64,000 nt of DNA from positions 365,001-429,000 of the forward strand of contig NZ_FLRH01000004.1 of NCBI RefSeq assembly GCF_900089585.1. Direction: 5' to 3'. Of this stretch, positions 16,641 through 24,842 are shown one piece after another (positions within the stretch are counted from its first letter, which is position 1; each line of letters begins with the position of its first letter). The notes under the pieces are model-generated. The model did no database searches, was not told where the DNA came from, and was given only the letters and a program-made list of their open reading frames with translations. A program made the translations under genes and the position numbers. Source of the stretch: Micromonospora sediminicola (GTDB lineage Bacteria > Actinomycetota > Actinomycetes > Mycobacteriales > Micromonosporaceae).

Positions 16641-18263
16641 TCAGCCCGAGGTGCCCGCGAACGCCCGGTCGTCGTCCTCGGCGCGGCGAGCCGACGGAGG
16701 ACGGGCCCCGCCGGCGGTGGCCGTGCCCAGCAGCGAGCGGTACACCTCGTCGAGGATCCGGGCCTGAGCCTCCCACGTCCAGGCCTCCAGCAGACCGGGC
16801 TTGTCGTAGGCGGCCCGGTAGCGCTCCGGGTCGCCGAGCACGGCCCGCACGGCCCGGGCGTAGTCGGCCAGGTCCTCCGCGGTGAACACCTCACCCTGAC
16901 CGGTGGCCCGCGCCGTCTGCGCCATGGTCTTCACGTCGCTGACCACGATGGGCAGGCGGGCGTGCGAATATTCCAGGAACTTCGTGATCAGCGCCAGCTC
17001 GTGGTTGGGCTTGTGGTGGATCGGGATGACCCCGGCGTCCGCGCCGGACAGGAACGGCACCACCTGCCAGTGCATGACGTACGGCAGCAGGTGCACCCGG
17101 TCCGCGACACCCAGCTCGACGGCCCGCTCCCGCAACGCCTCGGAGAACTGGTTGTCGCCGTTCGGGTTCATCGTCACGAACGCGACGTGCACGCCGGGCA
17201 GTTCCGGCAGCGCCTCCACCATGATCTGGCAGCCCCGGCTCGGATTCACCGCGCCCGAGTAGACGAGCAGCGGCGTCGCGGCGTCCACACCGCACAGCGC
17301 GCGCAGGTCGGGCACGTCGCCGTCGGCCTCGGCCGGCGGGGCCATCGGCGCGTTGAGCACCACGGCTGGCCGCTCGGGCAGGGCGTGGGTCTCCTGGAGC
17401 AGGTCGGCGAGGGTGTCGGAGACCGTCACCACCGCGTCCGGGTAGGCCGCGTACTCGGCCGTGTAGGCGATCTGGGCCGGCAGCCAGCGCGGGTTGTCGG
17501 CCCGGCCGGTGATGCCACCGACGAACTCGTGGGCGTCCCAGACCAGCTTGGTGTTCCGGCCGGCGGCCCGCGCCCGCAGCGCCGCCCGGGCGCCGATGCC
17601 GAGCATCCGGAAGTCGTTGGCGTGGATGATGTCCGGCTTCAGCTCGTCGAGCGCGCTCCGGAAGGCCAGCTCGAAGTCCCACAGGCCGGGGTCGAGCCGA
17701 CGCCAGGAGCGGTTGCCCAGCAGGCCCTGCCAGATGCGGACGGGCAGCCGGGTGAACAGCGCCTCCGGGTCGGCCTGGGACCTGCGCAGGCGTCGGGTCT
17801 CCCCACTGCGGAACCGGACCCACCGGGCCAGCGCCGTAGCGGTGGCCCGGGACGGCAGCTGGGCCACCTGTCCCACGGCGGTGGGCAGCCCGCCGCCGAG
17901 GGCCCGGGCGCGGACCCGGCGCTCGTAGAGGTCGGCCTGCCAGGCCTTGATCTCCTGGACCCGGTAGGCGGCCTCGGTGGTCGACGCGTACGCCAGCGGC
18001 CGGCGCAGGGATCGACGGTAGTCCCGGGGCAGCCGGTGCAGCGGCTTGGGCACGCGCAGCAGTCGCACCTCGGCGCCGCCGATCCGCCAGTTGTCCGTCT
18101 CGGAGCGGGCGTTGCGGATGCCGAGAAGGACGACGTCCCAGCCGGCGTCCGCCGCCGAACGCGCGGCCTTCTGCACCCGGGAGTCGCCGTGGACCCCGTT
18201 GTCGACCAGCATCACCACCCGTCCCCGGGTCGGTCGGGCATCGCTCTTCGAGCCAGCTTGCAT
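16641..18263 (-). CDS. GT4-type glycosyltransferase (copy 2 of the paralogous pair)
   Basis: 540 residues from the ATG at 18263, preceded by GAGGAGAA; the frame is open to 18353 but that stretch overlaps the upstream gene. Like the protein at 7806-9410 it starts TRGRVVMLVDNG-HGDSRVQKAARSA and has PDIIHANDFRMLGIGARA, LVWDAHEFVGG, LLVYSGAVNPSRG and ALITKFLEYSHARLPIVVSD. The divergence suggests an old duplication with different donor or acceptor use. It is the last gene of the four-gene operon that starts at 22102. Confidence 0.88.
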   Translation of the reverse strand: MQAGSKSDARPTRGRVVMLVDNGVHGDSRVQKAARSAADAGWDVVLLGIRNARSETDNWRIGGAEVRLLRVPKPLHRLPRDYRRSLRRPLAYASTTEAAYRVQEIKAWQADLYERRVRARALGGGLPTAVGQVAQLPSRATATALARWVRFRSGETRRLRRSQADPEALFTRLPVRIWQGLLGNRSWRRLDPGLWDFELAFRSALDELKPDIIHANDFRMLGIGARAALRARAAGRNTKLVWDAHEFVGGITGRADNPRWLPAQIAYTAEYAAYPDAVVTVSDTLADLLQETHALPERPAVVLNAPMAPPAEADGDVPDLRALCGVDAATPLLVYSGAVNPSRGCQIMVEALPELPGVHVAFVTMNPNGDNQFSEALRERAVELGVADRVHLLPYVMHWQVVPFLSGADAGVIPIHHKPNHELALITKFLEYSHARLPIVVSDVKTMAQTARATGQGEVFTAEDLADYARAVRAVLGDPERYRAAYDKPGLLEAWTWEAQARILDEVYRSLLGTATAGGARPPSARRAEDDDRAFAGTSG

Positions 18264-18297
18264 GGGGTGCTTCTCCTCGTCGGCGGGGTGGTGCGGG

Positions 18298-19977
18298 TCA
18301 GCGGAGGAAGGCGTCGAAGGCCTCGGCGGTCCGTCGCCCGTCGTGGTGGTCACGGACGTACCGCGCGCCCTCCGCGGCGAGGGCGACGGCGGCGGTTCTG
18401 TCGTCGAGCAGCGACTCGATCGTCTTCACCAGGGTGCTGGGCGTGGCGTTGGCGATCGGCGGCTCGACGCCGGCCGCCCGGTGCGGGCCCTCGCTGACGT
18501 ACGCCACCACGACCTTGCCGGCTGCCATCCCCTCGCAGGAGAACGTGCCGTAACTGCCCATCACCAGCTGGTCGACCACGATGTCGCAGTCCTGCACCAG
18601 GCGGCGCATCTCGTGGTGCGGCAGACCCTCCACCAGGCGCAGTTCGATGATCCGTCGCTCGTCCAGCTCCTGCAAGCGCGGCAGGAGCCGGTCGGTGCCC
18701 TTGGTCCACCGCTTCGACGGCGCGTGCAGCACCACCGGCCGGGCGCGCTCCAGCACCGGGCGGTCGCAGGCCCAGTCGTCCACGTCGACGATCAGCGGCG
18801 CCCAGGTGGCGAACGGCACGTCGTCCAGCAGGTCGGGGGTGGTCACGAAGAAGGGCAGGCCGCTCTCCTCGGCGGTGCGCCGGTTCCGTTCGGCCACCGT
18901 GGTGAGCCGCTCGCGCAGGTCCTCGTCCGCGTCCCGGAACGCCGACTCGGCGTGCCGCTCCAGGTGCGCGCCCGGGTGGCGGATCTCGCTGCCGTGCGCC
19001 AGCAGCGCGACCTTGATCCGGGCCCGGCGCAGCGCGGGCAGGTCGGCGGAGATGTCGTCGCCGTTGCCCCGGCCGAGCACCGGGCGGAACGCGTCCACGA
19101 TCAGGTGCGTGTACCAGCCGAGCACCCGGCGGGCCTGCTCCACCTGCACGTCGAGCCGGTGCTCGCCGGGGTAGTTCAGGTAGCGGTCGGCCGGGTAGCG
19201 GTAGGTGGCCGGCGGCTTGGCCATCACCAGCTCGACGCCGACGTCGGCGCGGGCGGCGGTGAGGGCCACCGCCAGGGCGGAGAGCTGCCCGGCGTAGTTC
19301 GCGGTGCCCAGCCCCAACCGGACCGGTCCGGCGCCGAGCGCCCGCCAGGGGCCCGGGGTGCCGGCCTCGATCGGCGCGACCGGGGGATCCTCCGGCGTGG
19401 GCGGCTCGTCGCCGCGCTGCCGGGCCCGCTCCACCGCCCTGGTGAAGGAGGGCAGCGAGCCGGGCGCGAAGAAGTCACCGGCCCGGTGCGGAGCGAGGTG
19501 TTCGCGGACCACCCGGCTGTCCGCCGCGACGACCCGCAGCCCGGCGGCGAGGTAGGTGTCGAGCAGCGCGAGACCGGCGTCCGGCTCGAACCCGAACACG
19601 CCCACGTCGGCCGAGGCGAGGAACGCCGCGGTCACCGTACGCGGGCGCGGTACCTCGTGGATCCGCCGCCGGGCCTTGCCGGCCCCGCGGATCAGGTCCT
19701 GGGTGGCCGCCCGCTCCGCCTCGTCGCGGACCAGCGCGAGGTGGAACTCGGGCAGCCGGGCCAGGGCGCGGACCACGCCGGCCAACGCCCGGTCGCCGGT
19801 TACCCCGCCGGCGTGCACCAGCAGGGGTGTGCCGGCGGGGAGCTCGCACAGCTCACGTACCGAAGGGGTCTGGAAGGGCCGGGCGCCGGCGGCGGCCCGG
19901 CGGAGCGCGATGCGCCACCGCCGGGGAATCCGCCGCCGCACCGCCGAGACCGTCCGCCGCACCGGCGCGGGGCTCAT
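18298..19977 (-). CDS. Double-domain glycosyltransferase, N-terminal domain apparently degenerate
   Basis: 559 residues from an ATG that overlaps the preceding stop by four bases. Residues 48-170 (TPLLVHAGGVTGDRALAGVV through DTYLAAGLRVVAADS) resemble the donor-binding half of the GT4 proteins in this locus, but without the acidic EYSHARLP-type motif. Residues 220-559 form another GT-B-like unit, with LLAHGSEIRHPG, LHAPSKRWTKGTDRL, VEGLPHHEMRRLV and GTFSCEGMAAGKVVVAYVS. The order suggests fusion of an orphan GT4 C-terminal domain to a second glycosyltransferase. Whether the first domain is active is doubtful. Confidence 0.75.
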   Translation of the reverse strand: MSPAPVRRTVSAVRRRIPRRWRIALRRAAAGARPFQTPSVRELCELPAGTPLLVHAGGVTGDRALAGVVRALARLPEFHLALVRDEAERAATQDLIRGAGKARRRIHEVPRPRTVTAAFLASADVGVFGFEPDAGLALLDTYLAAGLRVVAADSRVVREHLAPHRAGDFFAPGSLPSFTRAVERARQRGDEPPTPEDPPVAPIEAGTPGPWRALGAGPVRLGLGTANYAGQLSALAVALTAARADVGVELVMAKPPATYRYPADRYLNYPGEHRLDVQVEQARRVLGWYTHLIVDAFRPVLGRGNGDDISADLPALRRARIKVALLAHGSEIRHPGAHLERHAESAFRDADEDLRERLTTVAERNRRTAEESGLPFFVTTPDLLDDVPFATWAPLIVDVDDWACDRPVLERARPVVLHAPSKRWTKGTDRLLPRLQELDERRIIELRLVEGLPHHEMRRLVQDCDIVVDQLVMGSYGTFSCEGMAAGKVVVAYVSEGPHRAAGVEPPIANATPSTLVKTIESLLDDRTAAVALAAEGARYVRDHHDGRRTAEAFDAFLR

Positions 19978-20999
19978 CGCAGTGCCGGCTCCGCGTCGCT
20001 GCCGCTGGTCGCGACGGACACGACCTTGCCGTCGGAGGCCGACTCGAGCAGCGCCGCCGCGACCTGCACGGTACGCAGGCCCTGTCGCAGGGTGACGATG
20101 TCGCTCTGCTTGCCCTCCACCGCGTCCCGGAAGCGCTCGTGCTCGACCAGCAGCGGCTCGCGCTTCGGGATGGCGTAGCGGACCATGTCGCCCTCGGCCA
20201 CGCCGCGGAACGCGCGCAGCGCCTCCCACTCGGTGTCGATGGCGGCGTTGGCGTAGAAGGTGAGGTCCGCGGTGAGCGTGTCGGCGATGAAGCAGCCCTT
20301 GTCGCCGGTGACCACGGTGGACCGCTCCTTGAGCGGGCTCAGCCAGTTGACCAGGTGGTTCACCATCGTGCCGTCGGAGAGCTGGCCGACCACGGCGACC
20401 ATGTCCTCGTGCAGCCGGCCGCTGCGCGAGACGGTGCGGGCGGAGACCGAGGTGTATTCCCGGCCGGTCACCCAGGCGGTCAGGTCGATGTCGTGGGTGG
20501 CCAGGTCCATCACCACGCCGACGTCGGCGATGCGGTGCGGGAACGGGCCCTGGCGGCGGGTGACCACCTGGAAGACCTCGCCCAGTTCGCCGGCCTCCAG
20601 CCGGGTCCGCAGGCTCTGCAGCGCCGGGTTGTAGCGCTCGATGTGACCGACGCCGGCGACCAGGCCGGCGGTCTCGAACGCGTCGACCAGCTTCGTGGCC
20701 GCCTCGACCGACTGGGCAAGGGGCTTCTCGATCAGCGCGCAGACGCCGTTGGCGGCCAGTTCCAGGCCGATCGACTCGTGCAGCGCGGTCGGGCAGGCGA
20801 CCACCGCGTAGTCGACGCCCAGCGCCAGCAGGTCGCTCAGCTCGGGCACGACCGGCGCGCGCAGCGTGCCGGTCACGTCGCCGGCCGGGTCGACCACGCC
20901 GACCAGCTCGACACCGTCGAGGTTGGACAGCACCCGGGCGTGGTTGCGGCCCATGGCGCCGAGGCCGATCAGCCCGGCCCGCAGCTTGCGCCCACTCAT
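19974..20999 (-). CDS. Gfo/Idh/MocA oxidoreductase, WbpB/WlbA-like
   Basis: 341 residues. The N-terminal Rossmann domain has GLIGLGAMGRNHARV and the hallmark EKP at 91-93; the second domain has GHIERYNPALQSL and DLATHDID. This matches the NAD-dependent 3-dehydrogenases that oxidise C3 of a UDP-GlcNAc-uronic acid before amination (WbpB/WlbA). It overlaps the aminotransferase gene on one side and a glycosyltransferase gene on the other by four bases each, so the pair is made together. Substrate is inferred from the neighbours. Confidence 0.85.
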   Translation of the reverse strand: MSGRKLRAGLIGLGAMGRNHARVLSNLDGVELVGVVDPAGDVTGTLRAPVVPELSDLLALGVDYAVVACPTALHESIGLELAANGVCALIEKPLAQSVEAATKLVDAFETAGLVAGVGHIERYNPALQSLRTRLEAGELGEVFQVVTRRQGPFPHRIADVGVVMDLATHDIDLTAWVTGREYTSVSARTVSRSGRLHEDMVAVVGQLSDGTMVNHLVNWLSPLKERSTVVTGDKGCFIADTLTADLTFYANAAIDTEWEALRAFRGVAEGDMVRYAIPKREPLLVEHERFRDAVEGKQSDIVTLRQGLRTVQVAAALLESASDGKVVSVATSGSDAEPALR

Positions 21000-22102
21000 C
21001 GGGCACCTCCGGCCAGGTTCGCGCCCTCGGCGATCCGCTCCAGCTCGGCCTGGGTCAGCGACGGGTGCACCGGCAGCGAGACCACCTCGGCGGCGGCCCG
21101 CTCGGTCTCCGGCAGGTCCCACGCGCCCGGCTTGCCGTCGACGAGGTACGGCTTGAGCCGGTGGATCGGGGTCGGGTAGTAGACCGCGTTGCCGATGCCC
21201 AGCTCGGTGAGGCGGGCCTGGGCGGCGTCCCGGTCGCCCCGCACCCGCACCGTGTACTGGTGGTAGACGTGCTTCGCGCCGTCGGCGACCGGCGGGGTGA
21301 CCATGCCGGTGATGGCGGAGTCGAGGAACTTGGCGTTGGCGCGACGCTGCTCGGTCCACCCGTCGAGCTGGCCGAGCTGCACCCGGCCGATGGCGGCGGC
21401 CACGTCGGTCATCCGCATGTTGGCGCCGACGATCTCGTTGGCGTACCGCTGCTCCATGCCCTGGTTGCGCAGCAGCCGCAGGGTGCGGGCGAGATCCGCG
21501 TCGGCGGTGGTGATCATGCCGCCCTCGAGGGAGTGCATGTTCTTGGTCGGGTAGAAGCTGAAGCAGCCGGCGGTGCCGAAGGCGCCGACCGGGGTGCCGT
21601 TCAGCTCGGCGCCGTGCGCCTGGGCGGCGTCCTCGACGACGGCCAGGCCGTGCTGCTGCGCGATCGCCATGATCCGGTCCATCGCGGCGGGGTGCCCGTA
21701 GAGGTGCACCGGCATGATCGCGACGGTCTTCGGGGTGATCGCCGCGGCGACCGCCTCCGGGTCGACGCAGAAGCTGCCCGGCTCGATGTCGACGAAGACC
21801 GGCTCGGCGCCGACCAGCCGGACCGCGTTGCCGCTGGCGGCGAAGGAGAACGAGGGCACGATGACCTCGTCGCCCGGGCCGAAGCCGAGCGCCATCAGGG
21901 TCAGCTGCAGGGCCGAGGTGCCGGAGTTGACGGCGACGCAGTGCCGGCCGGCGACCAGGTCACCGAACTCCTCCTCGAACGCCGCGACCTCCGGGCCCTG
22001 GACGACCCGGCCGCTCCGCAGCACCCGGACAGCCGCCTCGATCTCGGCCTCGCCGATGATCGGTCGTGCTGGGGGAATGAACTCTGGATGCGGCCCGACC
22101 AT
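20996..22102 (-). CDS. DegT/DnrJ/EryC1 aminotransferase, WbpE/WlbE-like
   Basis: PLP-dependent sugar aminotransferase of 368 residues from the ATG at 22102, chosen for AGGAGGAAG upstream; an upstream start at 22219 would add an unlikely tail. It has NSGTSALQLTLMALGFGPGDEV, VDIEPGSF, EDAAQAHGA and the PLP lysine about residue 187 in FYPTKNMHSLEGG, and ends with the SLPVHPSLT motif of the family. It would aminate the 3-keto-sugar made by the neighbouring oxidoreductase, using glutamate. It is the first gene of a four-gene operon. A TACCAT box at 22150-22155 on this strand is a possible -10. Confidence 0.9.
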   Translation of the reverse strand: MVGPHPEFIPPARPIIGEAEIEAAVRVLRSGRVVQGPEVAAFEEEFGDLVAGRHCVAVNSGTSALQLTLMALGFGPGDEVIVPSFSFAASGNAVRLVGAEPVFVDIEPGSFCVDPEAVAAAITPKTVAIMPVHLYGHPAAMDRIMAIAQQHGLAVVEDAAQAHGAELNGTPVGAFGTAGCFSFYPTKNMHSLEGGMITTADADLARTLRLLRNQGMEQRYANEIVGANMRMTDVAAAIGRVQLGQLDGWTEQRRANAKFLDSAITGMVTPPVADGAKHVYHQYTVRVRGDRDAAQARLTELGIGNAVYYPTPIHRLKPYLVDGKPGAWDLPETERAAAEVVSLPVHPSLTQAELERIAEGANLAGGAR

Positions 22103-22253
22103 GGGGCTTCCTCCTGTCGACGCGTGACTCATGTGGGGGACGTTGGGGGATGGTAGCGGTTTGGGATGAAAACCGGTTGATCGCGGCCATTGTCCGGCCG
22201 GATGTCGTGCGCTGTTCATGATCGACGGGCGCTCCCGTCGGCGGGCGCCGGGG

Positions 22254-22886
22254 TCACACTTCCACCCCGTCGCGGACAGGCCCCACGCATGCTACCCGGA
22301 GCGCGGCGACGATCGCGGCGGCCATGCGCGGCACCTCCGTGGGCTCCAGCGGGGCCCGGGAGATCGCCATCCGCCAGTAGACCGGCCCGACGATCAGGTC
22401 GACCGCGACCCGCCGGTCGGTGTCCGGGGAGAGCTCGCCGCGCTCCACCGCCCGACCGATCAGGATCCGGCCCACGGCCTGCTGGTAGTCGTCCAGCGCG
22501 GCCTGCAACTTCTCGGCGATCTGCGGGTTGCGGGCCGCCTCGGCCAGCAGGTCCGGGATGATCTGCGCGGCCAGTCGGTGACGCAACGCACGCGCCATCA
22601 CGTGCAGCAGGATCTCCAGGTCACCGAGGAGGCTGCCGGTGTCCAGCAGCGGGATGTTCCGGCCCGCCACCGCCGAGACCATGTCCAGCACCAGGTCGAG
22701 CTTGGAACGCCAGCGACGGTAGATGGCGGTCTTGCTCACCCCCGCCCGCCGGGCCACCGCCTCGATGGAGAGGCGGCCGTAGCCGACCTCGGCCAACTCC
22801 TGCATCACGGCGGCGCGGATGGCACTGGTGATCTCCCCACGCAGCACCGCCGCGCCGGCCGGGGCACGCCTCTTCTCGGTCGTCAC
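22254..22886 (-). CDS. TetR/AcrR-family repressor
   Basis: 210 residues from the GTG at 22886. The helix-turn-helix covers about 22-66: GYGRLSIEAVARRAGVSKTAIYRRW. The C-terminal half is a TetR ligand/dimer domain with DYQQAVGRILIGRAVERGEL. The frame is open to 22949, but TACATT at 22894-22899 is only seven bases from the GTG, arguing for a leaderless start. The gene is divergent from the ABC exporter genes, and a short dyad covers the region between the two promoters, so it probably represses the exporter and itself. Ligand unknown. Confidence 0.87.
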   Translation of the reverse strand: MTTEKRRAPAGAAVLRGEITSAIRAAVMQELAEVGYGRLSIEAVARRAGVSKTAIYRRWRSKLDLVLDMVSAVAGRNIPLLDTGSLLGDLEILLHVMARALRHRLAAQIIPDLLAEAARNPQIAEKLQAALDDYQQAVGRILIGRAVERGELSPDTDRRVAVDLIVGPVYWRMAISRAPLEPTEVPRMAAAIVAALRVACVGPVRDGVEV

Positions 22887-22893
22887 GTGGGAC

Positions 22894-22899
22894 AATGTA
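22894..22899 (-). promoter_or_regulatory. -10 box TACATT of the TetR gene
   Basis: Read on the minus strand, TACATT is seven bases before the GTG at 22886, fitting leaderless transcription. Confidence 0.5.
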
Positions 22900-22900
22900 G

Positions 22901-22921
22901 CGCAACGACGGTACGGTTGCG
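22901..22921. promoter_or_regulatory. Candidate TetR operator dyad
   Basis: CGCAAC (22901-22906) and GTTGCG (22916-22921) are inverted with nine bases between. The dyad overlaps the -35 box of the rightward exporter promoter and lies next to the -10 box of the TetR gene, the right place to repress both. The arms are short, so this is a candidate only. Confidence 0.45.
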
Positions 22922-22945
22922 TCCCGACGTTCGGTGGACTACCTT
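22917..22945 (+). promoter_or_regulatory. Promoter of the ABC exporter genes
   Basis: TTGCGT (22917-22922), 17 bases, then TACCTT (22940-22945). Transcription would start near 22952, leaving a leader of about 90 bases before the ATG at 23042. Confidence 0.6.
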
Positions 22946-23041
22946 CCATGCAGCAGCGAGGCGGCTCCTCCCCGCCCGGCCACGCTGGATGTCTTCACCG
23001 CACTGCTCCCCATCACGCACGAAAGATCGGAGCGCCTGATC

Positions 23042-23944
23042 ATGGCCAACACCGCGGTGGCCGACCCCGAATCCGGACTGACCCGGGCCGAACTGGCCGG
23101 GCGGTACGGGCTGCGGGTGGCCGGGGAACGACCAGCCCTGGGCGAGTACGCCCGACGGTTGTGGGCGTACCGGCACTTCATGACCGCGTACTCGCGGGCG
23201 AAGGTCGCCTCCTCGCTGAGCAACACCCAGCTCGGTCAGCTCTGGCAGGTGCTGACGCCGCTGACCAACGCGGCGGTCTACTTCCTGATCTTCGGCCTGA
23301 TCCTGGCCCAGCACAAGAACGTGCCGAACTTCATCGCGTACCTGTGCACCGGTGTGTTCATCTTCATCTTCACCCAGACCGCGGCGACGAACGGCGTCAG
23401 CGCGATCACCGGCAACCTGGGCCTGATCCGGGCGCTGCAGTTCCCGCGGGCCGCGCTGCCGATCACGGTGACGCTGGTGCAGCTCCAGCAGCTGCTCATG
23501 TCGATGGTCGTGCTGGCCGCCATCGTGCTGATCACCGGCGAGCCGATCACCTTCCGCTGGCTGCTGCTCCCCCTGATGCTGCTGCTCCAGACGATCTTCA
23601 ACGTCGGGCTGAGCATGGTCATGGCCCGCCTCGGCTCGAAGGTCACCGACCTGAAGCAGATCATGCCGTTCGTGATGCGGACCTGGCTGTACGCCTCCGG
23701 CGTGCTCTACCCGGTGGCGCTCATCCGCGAGCACCTGCCGCCGTGGGCGGCCAACATCCTGGAGTGGAACCCGCCGCTGGTCTTCATCGAACTGGCCCGC
23801 TACGCGCTGCTCGACTCGCACCAGGCCAACCTGGTGAGCAGCCCCCTGAAGCTCTGGGCGCTCGGTCTGTTCTGGGCGGTCGTGATGGGCGTCGGCGGGT
23901 TCGTCTACTTCTGGCGCGGAGAGAAGGAGTACGGCCGTGGCTGA
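23042..23944 (+). CDS. ABC-2 polysaccharide/teichoic acid exporter permease (TagG/Wzm-like)
   Basis: 300 residues with about six membrane segments after a cytoplasmic N-terminus (1-50). The segment RRLWAYRHFMTAYSRAKV-SSLSNTQLGQLWQVLTP is typical of permeases such as TagG and Wzm, and EWNPPLVFIELARYALL is the usual C-terminal landmark. It would form the membrane channel that flips an undecaprenyl-linked polymer outward. The ATG at 23042 is used because the predicted transcript starts after the in-frame codon at 22934. The stop overlaps the ATPase gene start by eight bases. Confidence 0.9.
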   Translation: MANTAVADPESGLTRAELAGRYGLRVAGERPALGEYARRLWAYRHFMTAYSRAKVASSLSNTQLGQLWQVLTPLTNAAVYFLIFGLILAQHKNVPNFIAYLCTGVFIFIFTQTAATNGVSAITGNLGLIRALQFPRAALPITVTLVQLQQLLMSMVVLAAIVLITGEPITFRWLLLPLMLLLQTIFNVGLSMVMARLGSKVTDLKQIMPFVMRTWLYASGVLYPVALIREHLPPWAANILEWNPPLVFIELARYALLDSHQANLVSSPLKLWALGLFWAVVMGVGGFVYFWRGEKEYGRG

Positions 23945-24737
23945 GCAGACCCTGCCGGTGAACGCCGGCACCGTGACCGACTCGGGCCGCGTCCCCACCG
24001 TGGTGGTGGACGACGTGCACGTGATCTACCGGATCCACAAGGGCGCGACCGGCGGCACCACCCCGGTCTCCGCGCTCAAGCGGATCGTCTCCCGCAGCAA
24101 GGTGCCGAACATCCGCGAGGTGCATGCCGTCAAGGGGGTGAGCTTCACCGCGTACGAGGGTGAGGCGATCGGCCTGATCGGCAGCAACGGCTCCGGCAAG
24201 TCGACCCTGCTGCGGGCCATCGCCGGCCTGCTCCCGCCGGCCCGCGGCGCGGTCTACACCCAGGGCCAGCCGTCCCTGCTCGGCGTGAACGCCGCGCTGC
24301 TCAACGACCTGTCCGGTGAGCGCAACGTGGTGCTCGGCTGCCTGGCCATGGGCATGCAGCCGGAGGAGGTCAAGCGGATCGCCCCGGAGATCATCGAGTT
24401 CTCCGGGATCAACGAGCGCGGCGACTTCGCCTCGCTGCCGATGCGCACCTACTCCTCCGGCATGGGCGCCCGGCTGCGCTTCGCCATCTCCTCGGCGAAG
24501 AAGCACGACGTGCTGCTCATCGACGAGGCCCTGGCCACCGGCGACCGCAAGTTCCGCGCCCGCAGCGAGCAGCGGGTCCGCGAGCTGCGCGACAGCGCCG
24601 GCACGGTCTTCCTGGTCAGCCACTCCATCGGCTCGATCCGGGACACCTGCGAGCGGACCATCTGGCTGGAGAGCGGCGTCCTCAAGATGGACGGCCCCAC
24701 CAAGGAGGTCTGCGACGCGTACGAGAACCAGAAGTAG
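23937..24737 (+). CDS. ABC exporter ATPase (TagH/Wzt-like)
   Basis: 266 residues. Walker A GSNGSGKST at 82-90, signature SSGMG at 173-177 and Walker B DVLLIDE at 191-197, followed by the switch His in FLVSHS. The domain is preceded by an N-terminal segment (VIYRIHKGATG) and by a long insert before the first strand, as in TagH. The protein ends soon after the ATPase domain, so it lacks the C-terminal substrate-recognition domain of long Wzt proteins. GTG start inside the permease gene. A hairpin terminator follows. Confidence 0.9.
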   Translation: MAEQTLPVNAGTVTDSGRVPTVVVDDVHVIYRIHKGATGGTTPVSALKRIVSRSKVPNIREVHAVKGVSFTAYEGEAIGLIGSNGSGKSTLLRAIAGLLPPARGAVYTQGQPSLLGVNAALLNDLSGERNVVLGCLAMGMQPEEVKRIAPEIIEFSGINERGDFASLPMRTYSSGMGARLRFAISSAKKHDVLLIDEALATGDRKFRARSEQRVRELRDSAGTVFLVSHSIGSIRDTCERTIWLESGVLKMDGPTKEVCDAYENQK

Positions 24738-24742
24738 CCGGA

Positions 24743-24785
24743 CGGAGCGCACCGCCCCGGGTTCCCGCCCGAGCGGTGCGCTCCG
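24743..24785 (+). terminator. Terminator hairpin after the exporter genes
   Basis: Perfect 13-bp arms at 24743-24755 (CGGAGCGCACCGC) and 24773-24785 with a 17-base loop, six bases after the ATPase stop. Confidence 0.75.
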
Positions 24786-24842
24786 CCGTACGCGTTAAGG
24801 TTTTCGGATCCATCCGCTTTTCACCCAGAGTGAGGTACGGCA

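Noticed and set aside
14084..16894. 936-codon minus-strand frame opposite the two glycosyltransferase genes
   Set aside because: It is antisense to genes with clear domains and coupled starts and has no ribosome site or recognisable motif.
24749..24842. Riboswitch or attenuator ahead of the CDP-ribitol-type synthase
   Set aside because: The only strong structure is the hairpin at 24743-24785, best explained as the terminator of the exporter genes; the leader after it is too short.
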